Below, one piece after another: positions 1 through 9,486 of a DNA stretch of 64,000 nucleotides (positions are counted from its first letter, which is position 1; each line of letters starts with the position of its first letter). This DNA comes from Calothrix sp. NIES-4101. GTDB taxonomy: Bacteria; Cyanobacteriota; Cyanobacteriia; Cyanobacteriales; Nostocaceae. The notes beneath the pieces were generated by a model. That model saw only the letters and a program-made list of their open reading frames with translations. It did not search any database and was not told the origin of the DNA. The stretch lies in NCBI GenBank assembly GCA_004296455.1, contig AP018280.1:5754794-5818793 (forward strand). Direction: 5' to 3'. A program made the position numbers and the translations under genes.

Positions 1-2
1 TC

Positions 3-2789
3 CTCAAAGATAGCAACAGCGATGTCCGTAATTCCGCAGTAGAAGCATTGGGGAATATGCAGGCTAAAGAATTTGCCCAGGATGTGGCTTTACTCCTCAA
101 AGATAGCAATTACGATGTCCGTAATTCCGCAGTAGAAGCATTGGGGAATATGCAGGCTAAGGAATATGCCCAGGATTTGGTTTTACTCCTCAAAGATAGC
201 AATTACGATGTCCGTAATTCCGCAGTAGAAGCATTGGGGAATATGCAGGCTAAAGAATTTGCCCAGGATGTGGCTTTACTCCTCAAAGATAGCAACAGCG
301 ATGTCCGTAATTCCGCAGCAAAAGCATTGGGGAATATGCAGGCTAAGGAATATGCCAAGGATTTGGTTTTACTCCTCAAAGATAGCAATATATTTGTCCG
401 TGATTCCGCAGCAAAAGCATTGGGGAATATGCAGGCTAAGGAATATGCCAAGGATTTGGTTTTACTCCTCAAAGATAGCAACAGCGATGTCCGTAATTCC
501 GCAGCAAAAGCATGGGGGAATATGCAGGCTAAGGAATATGCCAAGGATTTGGTTTTACTCCTCAAAGATAGCAACAGCGATGTCCGTAATTCCGCAGTAT
601 TAGCATTGGGGAATATGCAGGCTAAGGAAATTGCCAAGGATGTGGCTTTACTCCTCAAAGATAGCAACAGCGATGTCCGTAATTCCGCAGTAGAAGCATT
701 GGGGAATATGCAGGCTAAAGAAATTGCCCAGGATGTGGCTTTACTCCTCAAAGATAGCAACAGCGATGTCCGTAATTCCGCAGTAGAAGCATTGGGGAAT
801 ATGCAGGCTAAAGAAATTGCCCAGGATGTGGCTTTACTCCTCAAAGATAGCAACAGCGATGTCCGTAATTCCGCAGTAGAAGCATTGGGGAATATGCAGG
901 CTAAAGAATTTGCCCAGGATGTGGCTTTACTCCTCAAAGATAGCAATATATTTGTCCGTGATTCCGCAGCAACAGCATTATCAAAATTAGGCAAGCAAGA
1001 ATTACCAGTAATTACCCAAATATTAGAAGCAGTATTGATTTCTCGTCCTGAAGAAAAAGTAACACCTCGATTTTTAGCCCATTTCCTTAGTGGTGGTGAA
1101 CCCGATATAGTCACCTTGCTGCAATGGGTGGGTAGTCCTAAAACCATTCCTGAAAAACCCAGTTATGAAGACGGAAAAAAAGCACTAGAAATTTTCGATA
1201 AAACTTGGAAAATTCTGAACGAATCAACACCTCAACTGCGGCAAGAATTAGCAGAAGCAATTGCGAAAGTAATAGGTTTCAAAATCTGGAAAGCTGGAGA
1301 TATTAACTTACTGCAAAGCCACTACAAAAACTTGTCAGGGATGACCCAAGCGGAAGTTGTAAAATCAGTTATCCAAGACCTAGAATATTGGAAATGGATT
1401 TTTGCAGCTAAAGACACCATCCTCATCCATATTACCTTCTGGCTCCTCCTCATCTTCGCTTACCCCAAATCCCCCCAAGTCCAAGCAATCTTCTTCTGGA
1501 ACCCGTGGGTACGTCGCATTTTAGGCATGGGTTACGTGGGTTTTCTCCTTACATGGGTTCCCTTCTTCCGTCGCAAATTACTCGAACCCTTCAAATTTTC
1601 CCTCCTTGCCGATGCTGGTTTAGATAATTTCAACCCCGCAGGATATTTCCCCAATAGTGGGGTTTTAGAAACTAAGGTAAACTATCCCCTGTCTCAAGCT
1701 ATCCCCAGCATTAACGGACAAATCATCCTCGAAGGTGACTCCGGTTTAGGCAAATCCATGTTCCTGCGACACTTGCTCAAAACCTCACCCCGAACTATCG
1801 TTTACCTCCCAGCCCAAAAGTGCGATAAAGGAATCATCGAAGCCATCCAAATCAAGCTCCACGGACAAGCACAGGATGCGGAATTCCTGAAAAACCTGAT
1901 TTATAGTGGTGCAATTGATATCTGCATCGATGGACTCAACGAAGTCACAGCAGATACCCGCGCTAAAATCTGTCAATTCGTCGAAAGCTACTTCCGGGGT
2001 AACATCATCATGACTACCCAACCCCTAGAATGGACACCACCAAAAACCGCCAAAATCTACTACCTGCAAACCCTAACCCCCCAGCAAATCGAAGAATTTC
2101 TGATTTCCCGCACTCCCCTACTTCCCCAAGATACCAAACTCAAGGGTTTTGATTACGAAAAAGCTTGCAAAAACTACCTAGCGGAAACCCTGAATTCCCA
2201 ACAATCCAGCGAAGAATTAGCCGCAAACCTGCGAATTCTCTCCAATCCAATGGATTTAACCCTGGTTTCCCTGATGATGGCACAAGGCAACCAACCCAAT
2301 CTCTTCAACCTCCAGGAACAGCAATATAAATTGATGGCAGAGGAATATCTGCGGGAATGGAAACACGAATTTCCCCTAAAAAAATTTGCCGCGACTGTTT
2401 ATGAACTCCGACTCAACGATCAACAAGCATTACCCAGCGAGGAATTTCATCAAGAATTACTCAGTATGGAAGATGAGAAATATAAAATGGTGGTCAGTCG
2501 TCAATGGCAAGATAACAACGGCGAAGCCAAGAAAGAATGGTTTTTTCGCCATGATAAAATCATGGAATTTTTCCTCGTCCAGAACTTCCTCGGCAATAGC
2601 AACGAAATCGAAGCCCGTCTCATTGACCACATGGGTGACCCGCGTTTTCGCGGAGTTTATTTCTTGCTGGGTTTGCTGTTACCCTTAGATGCAGCCAAAG
2701 AATTACGGGAAAGGTTGATTCAATACGCAGCAGATACCAAAGACCATACCGTCAGCGATACATTTGTGCAATTATTGCGAACGAGGTAA
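3..2789 (+). CDS. HEAT-repeat / NACHT (STAND) NTPase, 5' truncated by window
   Basis: The reading frame is open from the first bases of the window, so the true start lies upstream. Ten complete 31-residue HEAT-type repeats (57-986) come first. A linker follows with two hydrophobic segments (about 1411-1463 and 1519-1569) that look membrane-spanning. Then comes a NACHT/STAND NTPase module with Walker A GDSGLGKS (about 1734-1757) and a Walker B-like IDICIDGLNE (1915-1944), and a helical C-terminal region. STAND NTPases are signal-dependent switches, and many bacterial ones act in defence or programmed cell death. Here the repeats precede the NTPase, whereas sensor repeats more often follow it. 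The repeats are nearly identical at DNA level, which suggests recent expansion. Membrane-linked signalling or conflict NTPase is an inference; the trigger is unknown. Confidence 0.85.
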   Translation, partial: LKDSNSDVRNSAVEALGNMQAKEFAQDVALLLKDSNYDVRNSAVEALGNMQAKEYAQDLVLLLKDSNYDVRNSAVEALGNMQAKEFAQDVALLLKDSNSDVRNSAAKALGNMQAKEYAKDLVLLLKDSNIFVRDSAAKALGNMQAKEYAKDLVLLLKDSNSDVRNSAAKAWGNMQAKEYAKDLVLLLKDSNSDVRNSAVLALGNMQAKEIAKDVALLLKDSNSDVRNSAVEALGNMQAKEIAQDVALLLKDSNSDVRNSAVEALGNMQAKEIAQDVALLLKDSNSDVRNSAVEALGNMQAKEFAQDVALLLKDSNIFVRDSAATALSKLGKQELPVITQILEAVLISRPEEKVTPRFLAHFLSGGEPDIVTLLQWVGSPKTIPEKPSYEDGKKALEIFDKTWKILNESTPQLRQELAEAIAKVIGFKIWKAGDINLLQSHYKNLSGMTQAEVVKSVIQDLEYWKWIFAAKDTILIHITFWLLLIFAYPKSPQVQAIFFWNPWVRRILGMGYVGFLLTWVPFFRRKLLEPFKFSLLADAGLDNFNPAGYFPNSGVLETKVNYPLSQAIPSINGQIILEGDSGLGKSMFLRHLLKTSPRTIVYLPAQKCDKGIIEAIQIKLHGQAQDAEFLKNLIYSGAIDICIDGLNEVTADTRAKICQFVESYFRGNIIMTTQPLEWTPPKTAKIYYLQTLTPQQIEEFLISRTPLLPQDTKLKGFDYEKACKNYLAETLNSQQSSEELAANLRILSNPMDLTLVSLMMAQGNQPNLFNLQEQQYKLMAEEYLREWKHEFPLKKFAATVYELRLNDQQALPSEEFHQELLSMEDEKYKMVVSRQWQDNNGEAKKEWFFRHDKIMEFFLVQNFLGNSNEIEARLIDHMGDPRFRGVYFLLGLLLPLDAAKELRERLIQYAADTKDHTVSDTFVQLLRTR
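57..986 (+). repeat. Tandem 93-bp coding repeat (HEAT modules)
   Basis: Ten consecutive 93-bp units encode the 31-aa module that begins MQAKE and ends near EALGN, and part of another unit precedes them at 3-56. Most units differ only at codons for module residues 6 (F/Y/I), 8 (Q/K), 10-11 (VA/LV), 19-20 (YD/SD/IF), 23 (N/D) and 26-28. The variants recur in combinations, as if blocks had been shuffled. The repeat lies wholly inside the NACHT gene. Confidence 0.9.
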
Positions 2790-2812
2790 TATCAAATTCG
2801 CCTAATAAAACT

Positions 2813-2855
2813 GACGCGGAGACTGGAGAACGCGGAGATTGGGAGACACGGAGAA
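2813..2855. repeat. Short tandem repeats of ACGCGGAGA type
   Basis: Variants of the motif (a)cgcggaga occur several times in about 43 bp just after the NACHT gene. The tract at 41783-41811 has similar wording. It is non-coding, of the short-tandem-repeat class common in filamentous cyanobacterial genomes. Confidence 0.6.
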
Positions 2856-2858
2856 CAA

Positions 2859-2890
2859 TTAGAGGTTATGTATAAAGTAAACCTTAAGAC
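2859..2890. repeat. 32-bp dispersed repeat, copy 1
   Basis: This stretch is repeated at 38146-38177 with 30 of 32 bases identical. There it forms the left arm of a foldback element, so this copy may be a remnant or solo arm. It sits between two convergent genes. Confidence 0.65.
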
Positions 2891-2902
2891 CAAGAATAAC
2901 GA

Positions 2903-3631
2903 TTACCCAATTCCCATACTATCGGTTTCAGATACTAATAATCTACCTGCACCGTTATAAGTCCAAACGTAACCTTCACCGCCACCTTTGCCAAAATATC
3001 CTAATTTACAGTAATCTTCCTTAATCCCATTAGTAAAGCCTTTCACCATATCATAATCCGCAATCAAAACTTCTCCATTTTTCAATTGAATTATCTTTGC
3101 CGGGGCTTGGGTTCCAGTTACAAGTTGTGCTGTTTGATTGGGTAAAGATTTAATTACTATTCGGGAATTTCCATCAGTGGAACCAGCCATTTGTCTCCAC
3201 TTCAATTTTTTAACGCCCATGACAACATTATCCGAACAAAATTGGAATATACCATCATCTAATTCCCATTGTTCGTTTTCATTAATCTCAATTTCTGTAT
3301 AGTTCAAAAAATTACCTTTTTGCTTTGGTTCCAGTTTGACTACACCCGTACCTCGATAAACTGGAGCATTATAATCAATTTCTGTCATCAAAGAAACAAA
3401 AATATCTTTGAGACGATTGTCAGTTTTATATACTCCATAATTCAGCTTACCAAAGCAACTATGCAAGCTGCCTTTTTGGATAACAACTCCAGTATTTTCA
3501 AGTTTGATTTCTACTTGCTGTACAAAAGGAATACTTTTTGTGGGATGGTAGTATTTATTGGTTTCTTTATTGATATTATTTTGTAGATACCACAAATCTG
3601 TCGGTTCTAAGATGTTTACAGAATGTTGCAT
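2903..3631 (-). CDS. AIM24-like protein
   Basis: A 242-aa protein, all beta by appearance, with no signal peptide or membrane segment. Paired segments such as YRGTGVVKLEP and the C-terminal GEGYVWTYNGAGRLLVSE resemble the Gly-rich strand pattern of the AIM24 family, whose bacterial members have no settled function. The family call rests on pattern, not on a search, and the N-terminal part does not look typical. It converges on the NACHT gene with 113 bp between, and shares no operon with a neighbour. Confidence 0.5.
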   Translation of the reverse strand: MQHSVNILEPTDLWYLQNNINKETNKYYHPTKSIPFVQQVEIKLENTGVVIQKGSLHSCFGKLNYGVYKTDNRLKDIFVSLMTEIDYNAPVYRGTGVVKLEPKQKGNFLNYTEIEINENEQWELDDGIFQFCSDNVVMGVKKLKWRQMAGSTDGNSRIVIKSLPNQTAQLVTGTQAPAKIIQLKNGEVLIADYDMVKGFTNGIKEDYCKLGYFGKGGGEGYVWTYNGAGRLLVSETDSMGIG

Positions 3632-3859
3632 AATTTAATCTCACTGAATCTGACTTAAATTGAGTTAATTCCAATTTGTCAGTAGTTGATAAGACACTAC
3701 TTGCAAATCTAGATTGACGGTTCTCTTTTATACAGTATATTCTCAAATGTCTGAGGATAGCGACATAAAATTTAATTTAATTTAAAATCTAAAACTCTCT
3801 AAATACTCTCTAATACTCAAAATCTAAAACTTCTTTCCCCAAAACTCAAAATATAATTA

Positions 3860-4600
3860 ATGACAGAAGAATTACTCTATCGCTACCCTACTTTATACCC
3901 AGGTATTTTAGTCAAACGCTACAAACGTTTCTTTGCTGATGTAGAACTAGTATCAGGGGAAATCGTCACAGCACATTGTCCAAATACAGGTCCCATGACT
4001 GGGGTTTCCACGCCTGGAAGTGCGGTGATGCTGTCGTTTAGTGATAATCCGAAGCGCAAATTAGCTTACACTTTGGAATTAATCCAAGTAAATGATAATG
4101 AACCAACTTGGACAGGTGTAAATACAGCCTTACCAAATCGGATTGTGAAATTAGCACTGGAAAAATATTTGTTTCCAGAGTTGGGAGATTACACAAAAAT
4201 TAAAGGTGAAGTACCTTATGGACAAGATAAGAAAAGCCGCATCGATTTTTTATTAACAGGAAATGATACAGATAAACCAATTTATCTAGAGGTAAAAAAT
4301 ACAACTTGGGTAGATGGAAGATTAGCATTATTTCCGGATACAGAAACAACCAGGGGACAGAAACATTTACGCGAACTAATTGCTTTGATTCCTCACAGTC
4401 GAGCGGTAATGCTCTATTTTATTAATCGCGGAGATTGTACGGCATTTGCTCCTGGAGATAAAGCTGACCCCATATATGGTAAATTGTTGCGAGATGCGAT
4501 CGCCTGTGGAGTTGAAGTTTTGCCCTGTAGTTTTGATGTCACTCCCATTGGTGTCCGCTATCAGGGTTTATTAAGATGTGAATGTGCAGAATTATTTTGA
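3860..4600 (+). CDS. sfsA: SfsA family protein
   Basis: A 246-aa protein of normal family length. It carries the family hallmarks: an OB-like N-terminus with CPNTGPMTG (residues 40-48), then a nuclease-like fold with RIDFLL, YLEVKNTTWV and FPDTETTRGQKH. SfsA was named for stimulating sugar fermentation in E. coli; DNA-binding or nuclease activity has been proposed, but its role in cyanobacteria is unknown. The last nine bases before the next gene suggest co-transcription with the DinB-family gene. Confidence 0.9.
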   Translation: MTEELLYRYPTLYPGILVKRYKRFFADVELVSGEIVTAHCPNTGPMTGVSTPGSAVMLSFSDNPKRKLAYTLELIQVNDNEPTWTGVNTALPNRIVKLALEKYLFPELGDYTKIKGEVPYGQDKKSRIDFLLTGNDTDKPIYLEVKNTTWVDGRLALFPDTETTRGQKHLRELIALIPHSRAVMLYFINRGDCTAFAPGDKADPIYGKLLRDAIACGVEVLPCSFDVTPIGVRYQGLLRCECAELF

Positions 4601-4609
4601 AAAATATCT

Positions 4610-5146
4610 ATGACTTTACTTACGCAGATTCAATTGATGGCTGAATATAATCAATGGATGAATCAACGTGTTTATCAAGCTGCCAAACAATTACCAATTG
4701 CTAAGTTAAACGAAGACAAAAAAGCATTCTTTGGCTCAATTTTAGGGACATTGAATCATATTCTTGTAGCTGATATAATTTGGCTCAAACGCTTTTCAAA
4801 CCATCCATCTCACCATGTAAGTCTGGAATTAGTTCGCCAATTAGAACAGCCAGAAAACCTGAGACAAATACTTTATTCTGATTTTGAGGCTCTGACTCAA
4901 AAACGCTTTGAATTAGACAAGATTATTATTGATTGGTGTCAAGAAATTACCGAGCGTGATTTATCTTTCTTATTGCCATATCAGAATATGAAAGGAGAAC
5001 CATTTGTCAAAGAATTTGGGAGTTTGATATTTCATTTCTTGAATCACCAAACACATCATCGAGGGCAAGTAACGACTCTGTTATCACAGGAAAATGTCGA
5101 TGTTGGTGTTACAGATTTATTAACTCTAATTCCCAGCCATGATTAA
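4610..5146 (+). CDS. DinB family putative metalloenzyme
   Basis: A 178-aa four-helix-bundle protein. The three metal-ligand histidines typical of DinB/YfiT-like proteins are visible: one in LNHILVADIIW near residue 48 and two in the C-terminal HQTHHRGQ motif. Family members include thiol-dependent transferases, but the substrate cannot be told from sequence. It starts nine bases after sfsA and is probably its operon partner. Confidence 0.8.
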   Translation: MTLLTQIQLMAEYNQWMNQRVYQAAKQLPIAKLNEDKKAFFGSILGTLNHILVADIIWLKRFSNHPSHHVSLELVRQLEQPENLRQILYSDFEALTQKRFELDKIIIDWCQEITERDLSFLLPYQNMKGEPFVKEFGSLIFHFLNHQTHHRGQVTTLLSQENVDVGVTDLLTLIPSHD

Positions 5147-5229
5147 TATGATTTATCCCCATATATATATAAATCATGTTTGATTATTTTTGGCGTAGCC
5201 TATGCTTTGCACTGACAAAATCTCGTATT

Positions 5230-5262
5230 GTAGGGTGTGTTAGAACGGACTTCGTAACGCAT
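5230..5262. repeat. Dispersed TAGGGTGTGTTA...CGTAACGCA repeat
   Basis: The segment reads TAGGGTGTGTTA, a short spacer, then CGTAACGCA. The two halves are partly complementary (GTGTGTTA with TAACGCA-like), which gives a weak hairpin. From memory, this wording is a common intergenic repeat in filamentous cyanobacteria. It lies in the 250-bp gap between the DinB gene and the IS. Confidence 0.5.
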
Positions 5263-5287
5263 CATTCGTATGCATTTAGTGCATTAC

Positions 5288-5390
5288 TGGATTGACACAG
5301 CTAAATTTGTGCATTAGAAAAAATGAGAAAGCTTTGATTTATATCAACTTCATCAAATATCTATTGCAACATTTTAGTCATGTCAATCCA
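5288..5390. repeat. 103-bp foldback (MITE-like) element
   Basis: The ends are imperfect 27-bp inverted repeats: 5288-5314 against 5364-5390, about 20 of 27 positions matching. The outer ten bases, TGGATTGACA and TGTCAATCCA, match perfectly. The element is AT-rich and non-coding. The IS target duplication begins at the very next base (5391), so the IS landed at or beside its end. Confidence 0.55.
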
Positions 5391-5448
5391 CTACGTAGGG
5401 CTTGCTGAAAAAGTCAGAAAAAGCAATTCTTTTGGGTTGACTAGTTAT

Positions 5449-6459
5449 TTAAGCCTGGTTAAAGATAAGTTTTTGTCGCCTGTAGCCAGCAAAATAATAA
5501 AGTTTAATTATGCCAATCTCTAAAAAAGGTGTATTTTTCAAAAATAGACATAAAAAGGCATAAAAAACCCGTGACAAGTGAGTAGAAAGATTCATAACTA
5601 AAAAAGTAATAGCAATTGCTGTTTGAGAAGTATGAGATAGTTTTGCCATCACTCTACCCAGACTAAATCTTCTTTTACCTTGTCCGAACTTTCCCTCAAT
5701 AGAATTACGAATTCTTTCATCTTGTAAAGCTTGCTTTTTTTGTTCTTTACTCACATTTTTTGGAGGTCTTCCTAAAGGAATTCCACTAATTCTAATACCT
5801 CTTTCTTTACACCAAGCTCGGTTTTCTCTGGTGCGATAAATTTTATCTACATGAACCGATTCTGGATAATAACCAGTAGAATTTCTATACGCTTCTACTT
5901 GTGCTTTCAAATCTCCTGATTCATTAAAGTTGTCCCAACTAATATGGTCTAAAAATACATATCCATCAAAGTAACTAACCGACAACTTAGCCCCAAATTC
6001 CACGGGTTTTCCGGCTTTACCCCGGACAATTGGACGGATATGTGGTTGACTTAAATTTACAATGCGGTCATCAATGCTCTGTTTTTTATTTTCATATAAA
6101 TATAGTTGCTGATTATAGACTTCTGTGACTACTAGCAACATCTTATATTGTCGCTTACTTAAACTTTCTAGGTTGACTCCTGAAATTATTATTTGTTCAA
6201 TATAAGATAAATTTCTTTTAATATACTGAAGTTGTTTTTTTATTGCTGCTCTTCGTTCTTTGTGTGATACCCGACGTTTTTTCGCTACTGCTAGGTAGTC
6301 ACGTCTTGCGATTTCCCGATAAGTTCTTGGTTTTTTCTCTAATCTTCCTTTTATCTGTTCATAAAGAGAGTCTATAATTTTTTCTGTCTGCAACCTTGCA
6401 AGATGTGAGTAACCCAATATCTGTCGGATAGCTGATATCACCGGGAGCACAAGTCGCAT
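5449..6459 (-). pseudogene. Transposase, C-terminal part (DDE), frameshifted
   Basis: This frame picks up the family sequence at LARLQTEKIIDSLYEQ and runs to the C-terminus. It carries the second catalytic region (ESVHVDKIYRTRENR) and the Glu region (RNSIEGKFGQGKRR). It overlaps the N-terminal ORF by about 100 bp. Joining the two needs skipping one base near 6400, so the copy has a one-base insertion or a two-base deletion. I see no strong slippery site at the join, so decay is more likely than programmed frameshifting. The first part of this ORF (MRLVLPVISA) is out-of-frame translation. Confidence 0.75.
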
Positions 6460-6970
6460 CTAATATTAATTTTCCCCGATTTTTTGGTGAATTAGCTTTT
6501 TTTTCTGGTTCTTCTGGTTCTTCTGGTTCTTCTGTTTTTTTTTCAGTTTTCTGAGAAGATGTTGTCTCTAGTATCTTCTTCACAGTTTCTTGATTCACTT
6601 TGTTGACTAATTCTGCACTTATTCTTTCTCGAAAATTAACTAACATTGATGCATCAAATGGTGCTTCATTGCTATAAGAAGACATCCCTATAAAGTATTG
6701 TAGGTAAGGGTTTTCTTTAATCTGTTCTACTGTTTCTCTGTCGCTTATACCCAGTTTCTCTTTAATTATTAATGCTCCTAATGCCATCCTGAATGACTTT
6801 GCTGGTGCTCCTATCTCCATAGAAAACCTGGAAGAATATTCCTCTTCAAATTCTCCCCATGGTATTAAAGATGCCAAAACTACCCAACGGTTATCTGATG
6901 ATAATTTGCCTTCAAAGCTCAGTTCAAAGTTCTCTGGTGAGATTGGATTTTGTCCCTGTTTTCGGTACAT
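6359..6970 (-). pseudogene. Transposase, N-terminal part (DUF772 domain), frameshifted
   Basis: The start is set at the ATG giving MYRKQGQNPISPENFEL, the usual family N-terminus; the frame is open 45 bases further upstream. It contains the helical DUF772 region (AKSFRMALGALIIKEKLG), an acidic Glu/Pro linker, and the first catalytic Asp in LILDATCAPGD. After DIGLL the frame departs from the family pattern and ends soon after. The family continues in the overlapping ORF to the left. Confidence 0.8.
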
Positions 6971-7121
6971 AGTTACAAACAGTACATTTTTGTACTGATG
7001 GTCGCGGTGATGCAAGGATTTTGGGCTATCCTACCGTATTATCTTGCACTTAAATAGACTTCTTTGGTTAGATAATCTAGAGAACGTAAGTTTTTCTTTC
7101 TTATTCAGCAACCCCTACGTA

Positions 7122-7419
7122 TATTTCCAATAATCAAATTGGACTCCAATATTAACAGAAATCAATAAAAAAATATATTATTTTCTTAACAGGAAATAAT
7201 TATGAATTGTAAATTAGTAGTTGAGTATCAAATCTATTTTTATGTAGATTCATTTCAAGTTTTATCCAGCAATTTTGATGATTTGAAGATTTGTTAAACA
7301 CAAACACAAAGTAGACAAATATTAGACTAATTGAACTTTGCAAAGTATTGCAAATTGAAGTTATTTACTTCACTGCGATCTAGTATTGATGTAGATAGAC
7401 TCGACATAGGAGAACGACT
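7122..7419. other. Intergenic region, no gene seen
   Basis: About 300 bp of AT-rich sequence between the IS and the next small gene. I see no coding frame or strong hairpin. It presumably holds the promoter of the small gene at 7420. Confidence 0.6.
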
Positions 7420-7671
7420 ATGTTTTTAATGCATAAACCAACAAAAACTATCGTCGAGATTCTCACCCTTGATGCGCTTTTTAATCCCTCTGTAAATGAA
7501 GTTACAGCCAGAATGCACGCAGGTCAAGAACTTCAAGACCCTGATATTTATCTGAAATCAGAGATGATGTTCTTATCGGGTGAAGCATTACCTCTTTGCT
7601 GGCTCGATTTACACTACCGTGACACACTCGAAGCGAAAATGATTAAGGAGATGAGTCTCGTTACTAATTAA
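7420..7671 (+). CDS. Small conserved cyanobacterial protein, function unknown
   Basis: An 83-aa protein with a clear ribosome site (GGAG, eight bases before ATG). The acidic motif HAGQELQDPD and the end ALPLCWLDLHYRD resemble a short family I recall from Nostoc-type genomes, sometimes loosely annotated as acetyltransferase. It is too short for a GNAT fold, so that name should not be trusted. It has no signal peptide or membrane segment. A terminator hairpin follows at once, so it is probably monocistronic. Confidence 0.6.
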   Translation: MFLMHKPTKTIVEILTLDALFNPSVNEVTARMHAGQELQDPDIYLKSEMMFLSGEALPLCWLDLHYRDTLEAKMIKEMSLVTN

Positions 7672-7702
7672 TCTCTATAGACAGGCATTTAAAACAGGTT
7701 TT

Positions 7703-7739
7703 TTCGATTGGAGTAAGTGAACAAGCCAATCGAATTTTT
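7703..7739 (+). terminator. Intrinsic terminator after the 83-aa gene
   Basis: A perfect 9-bp stem, TTCGATTGG with CCAATCGAA, has a 14-base loop and is followed by TTTTT. It lies 32 bases after the stop codon of the small gene. Confidence 0.8.
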
Positions 7740-7929
7740 AGAGACAAACCATGAGCACAATTATTTCATGGTGCTTTGTGTCAGGATTTCTTTGGGGTAG
7801 GCTTTTCAACCTGCCCCTTTGCGTATGGAATACTTAGACCCGTAAATTTGGCTTTTGACATATGTAATTCCACTCTATGCCCAATTTTTGCTACCATCAT
7901 AGTTCCAAGGGCATTGAACGGATGAATGT

Positions 7930-9345
7930 ATGAGCAAAGGCACGTTATTCGATAAAGTTTGGGACTTACACACGGTTTGTACATTGCCATCGGGGCAAAC
8001 GCAACTATTTATAGGACTGCATCTAATTCATGAGGTTACCAGTCCCCAAGCCTTTGCTATGTTACGCGATCGCAAGTTAAAGGTTCTCTTTCCAGAACGT
8101 ACCGTTGCTACAGTAGACCATATTGTACCTACCGAAAACCAAGCGCGTCCATTTGTCGATCCTCTCGCGGAAGAGATGATGCAAGCGTTGGAAAGTAGTG
8201 TTAAGGAACATAATATTCGCTTCTACAATATTGGTTCGGGAAGTCAGGGAATTGTGCACGTAATCGCACCAGAACAGGGACTTACCCAACCAGGAATGAC
8301 AATCGCTTGCGGTGATAGCCATACTTCTACACATGGGGCATTTGGAGCGATCGCATTTGGGATTGGGACGAGTCAGGTACGCGATGTTCTGGCTTCGCAA
8401 ACATTAGCACTATCTAAATTAAAAGTTAGAAAAATAGAAGTTAATGGGGCATTAAAACCGGGGGTATATGCCAAAGATGTTGTTCTTCACATCATCCGCA
8501 CCCTGGGGGTAAAAGGTGGTGTTGGTTACGCTTACGAGTTTGCGGGAACCACCTTTGATCATATGAATATGGAAGAACGGATGACTGTCTGCAATATGGC
8601 GATCGAAGGTGGTGCTAGATGCGGTTATGTCAATCCCGATCATGTTACTTACGAGTATTTAAAAGGACGTGACTTTGCCCCCAAAGATACAGAATGGGAG
8701 AAAGCTGTGGCTTGGTGGGAATCCCTGAGAAGTGGCGATGATGCTGAATATGATGATATTGTCGTCTTCAAAGCTGAAGATATTCCTCCCACCGTTACCT
8801 GGGGAATCACACCCGGTCAAGGTATCGGAGTTGACCAACAAGTGCCATCTCCCGAACAACTCGCAGAAGATGACAGATTTGTGGCGAAAGAAGCCTACGA
8901 ATATATGGATTTAGCCCCTGGACAAGCGATTAAAGGGACAAAAGTTGATGTCTGCTTTATCGGTAGCTGCACCAATGGACGCATCAGCGATTTGCGGGAA
9001 GCTGCAAAAATTGCCCAAGGGAAGCAGGTGGCGGAGGGCGTAAAAGCCTTTGTAGTGCCGGGTTCCGAACGGGTAAAGAAAGAAGCGGAAGCCGAAGGAC
9101 TCGATCGCATTTTTGTGGAAGCTGGGTTTGAATGGCGCGAAGCTGGATGTTCAATGTGTTTGGCAATGAACCCTGACAAACTCGAAGGACGACAAATCAG
9201 TGCTTCTTCCTCAAACCGCAATTTTAAGGGTAGACAAGGTTCGGCAAGCGGACGCACATTATTAATGAGTCCCGCAATGGTTGTAGCTGCGGCAATTAAA
9301 GGTGAAGTATCTGATGTTAGGGAATTAATTAGTGTTGATTCATGA
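7930..9345 (+). CDS. leuC: 3-isopropylmalate dehydratase, large subunit
   Basis: Together with LeuD this 471-aa protein isomerises 2-isopropylmalate to 3-isopropylmalate in leucine synthesis. It is an aconitase-family protein with all three [4Fe-4S] ligands at the expected places: C347 in [10 protein letters not shown] and C407 and C410 in GCSMCLAMN. The N-terminus [16 protein letters not shown] fits the family, so this start is safe. leuD follows after about 140 bp and is probably in the same transcription unit. Confidence 0.97.
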   Translation: MSKGTLFDKVWDLHTVCTLPSGQTQLFIGLHLIHEVTSPQAFAMLRDRKLKVLFPERTVATVDHIVPTENQARPFVDPLAEEMMQALESSVKEHNIRFYNIGSGSQGIVHVIAPEQGLTQPGMTIACGDSHTSTHGAFGAIAFGIGTSQVRDVLASQTLALSKLKVRKIEVNGALKPGVYAKDVVLHIIRTLGVKGGVGYAYEFAGTTFDHMNMEERMTVCNMAIEGGARCGYVNPDHVTYEYLKGRDFAPKDTEWEKAVAWWESLRSGDDAEYDDIVVFKAEDIPPTVTWGITPGQGIGVDQQVPSPEQLAEDDRFVAKEAYEYMDLAPGQAIKGTKVDVCFIGSCTNGRISDLREAAKIAQGKQVAEGVKAFVVPGSERVKKEAEAEGLDRIFVEAGFEWREAGCSMCLAMNPDKLEGRQISASSSNRNFKGRQGSASGRTLLMSPAMVVAAAIKGEVSDVRELISVDS

Positions 9346-9416
9346 ATGCTGAGTCATGAATACTGAATGGGAAAGATAGAGAAGATATTTTTTGTATATT
9401 TTCATATATTCAAACG

Positions 9417-9475
9417 TCTCCCCATCTCCCCCATCTCCCCATCTCCTCCCATCTCCCCATCTCCCCATCTCCCCA
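9417..9475. repeat. CCCATCTC short tandem repeat between leuC and leuD
   Basis: A 59-bp pyrimidine tract of imperfect 7-8-base units (CCCATCTC and variants), about seven copies. It lies in the leuC-leuD spacer, just upstream of the leuD start. The same wording recurs at 51583-51631 and, on the other strand, at 54177-54226. Confidence 0.85.
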
Positions 9476-9486
9476 AAACAACAATT

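Larger units (their letters stand above)
5398..7114 (-). mobile_element. IS5/IS1182-type insertion sequence with 7-bp target duplication
   Basis: About 1.72 kb. Imperfect inverted ends read GGGCTTGCTGAAAAAG on the left and GGGGTTGCTGAATAAG (reverse complement) on the right. CTACGTA flanks both sides (5391-5397 and 7115-7121). Because TACGTA is itself palindromic, the exact boundary between inverted repeat and target duplication is ambiguous by a few bases. The transposase is split by a frameshift, so this copy is probably not autonomous. Confidence 0.8.

Noticed and set aside
57-986. 93-bp direct repeats as a CRISPR array
   Set aside because: There are no spacers; the whole unit repeats and codes in frame for HEAT modules, and no cas gene is near.
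203-1147. 314-codon ORF on the minus strand across the HEAT repeats
   Set aside because: It is the antisense of the repeat, which has no stops in that frame. Its own repeats only mirror the HEAT units, and it has no ribosome site.
5449-6970. Programmed frameshift in the IS5-like transposase
   Set aside because: No canonical slippery site lies at the join, and the shift needed is +1 or -2. Decay is the simpler reading, though it is not excluded.
9367-9486. Longer leuD start
   Set aside because: The extra 40 codons are tandem CCCATCT repeat and do not resemble LeuD.
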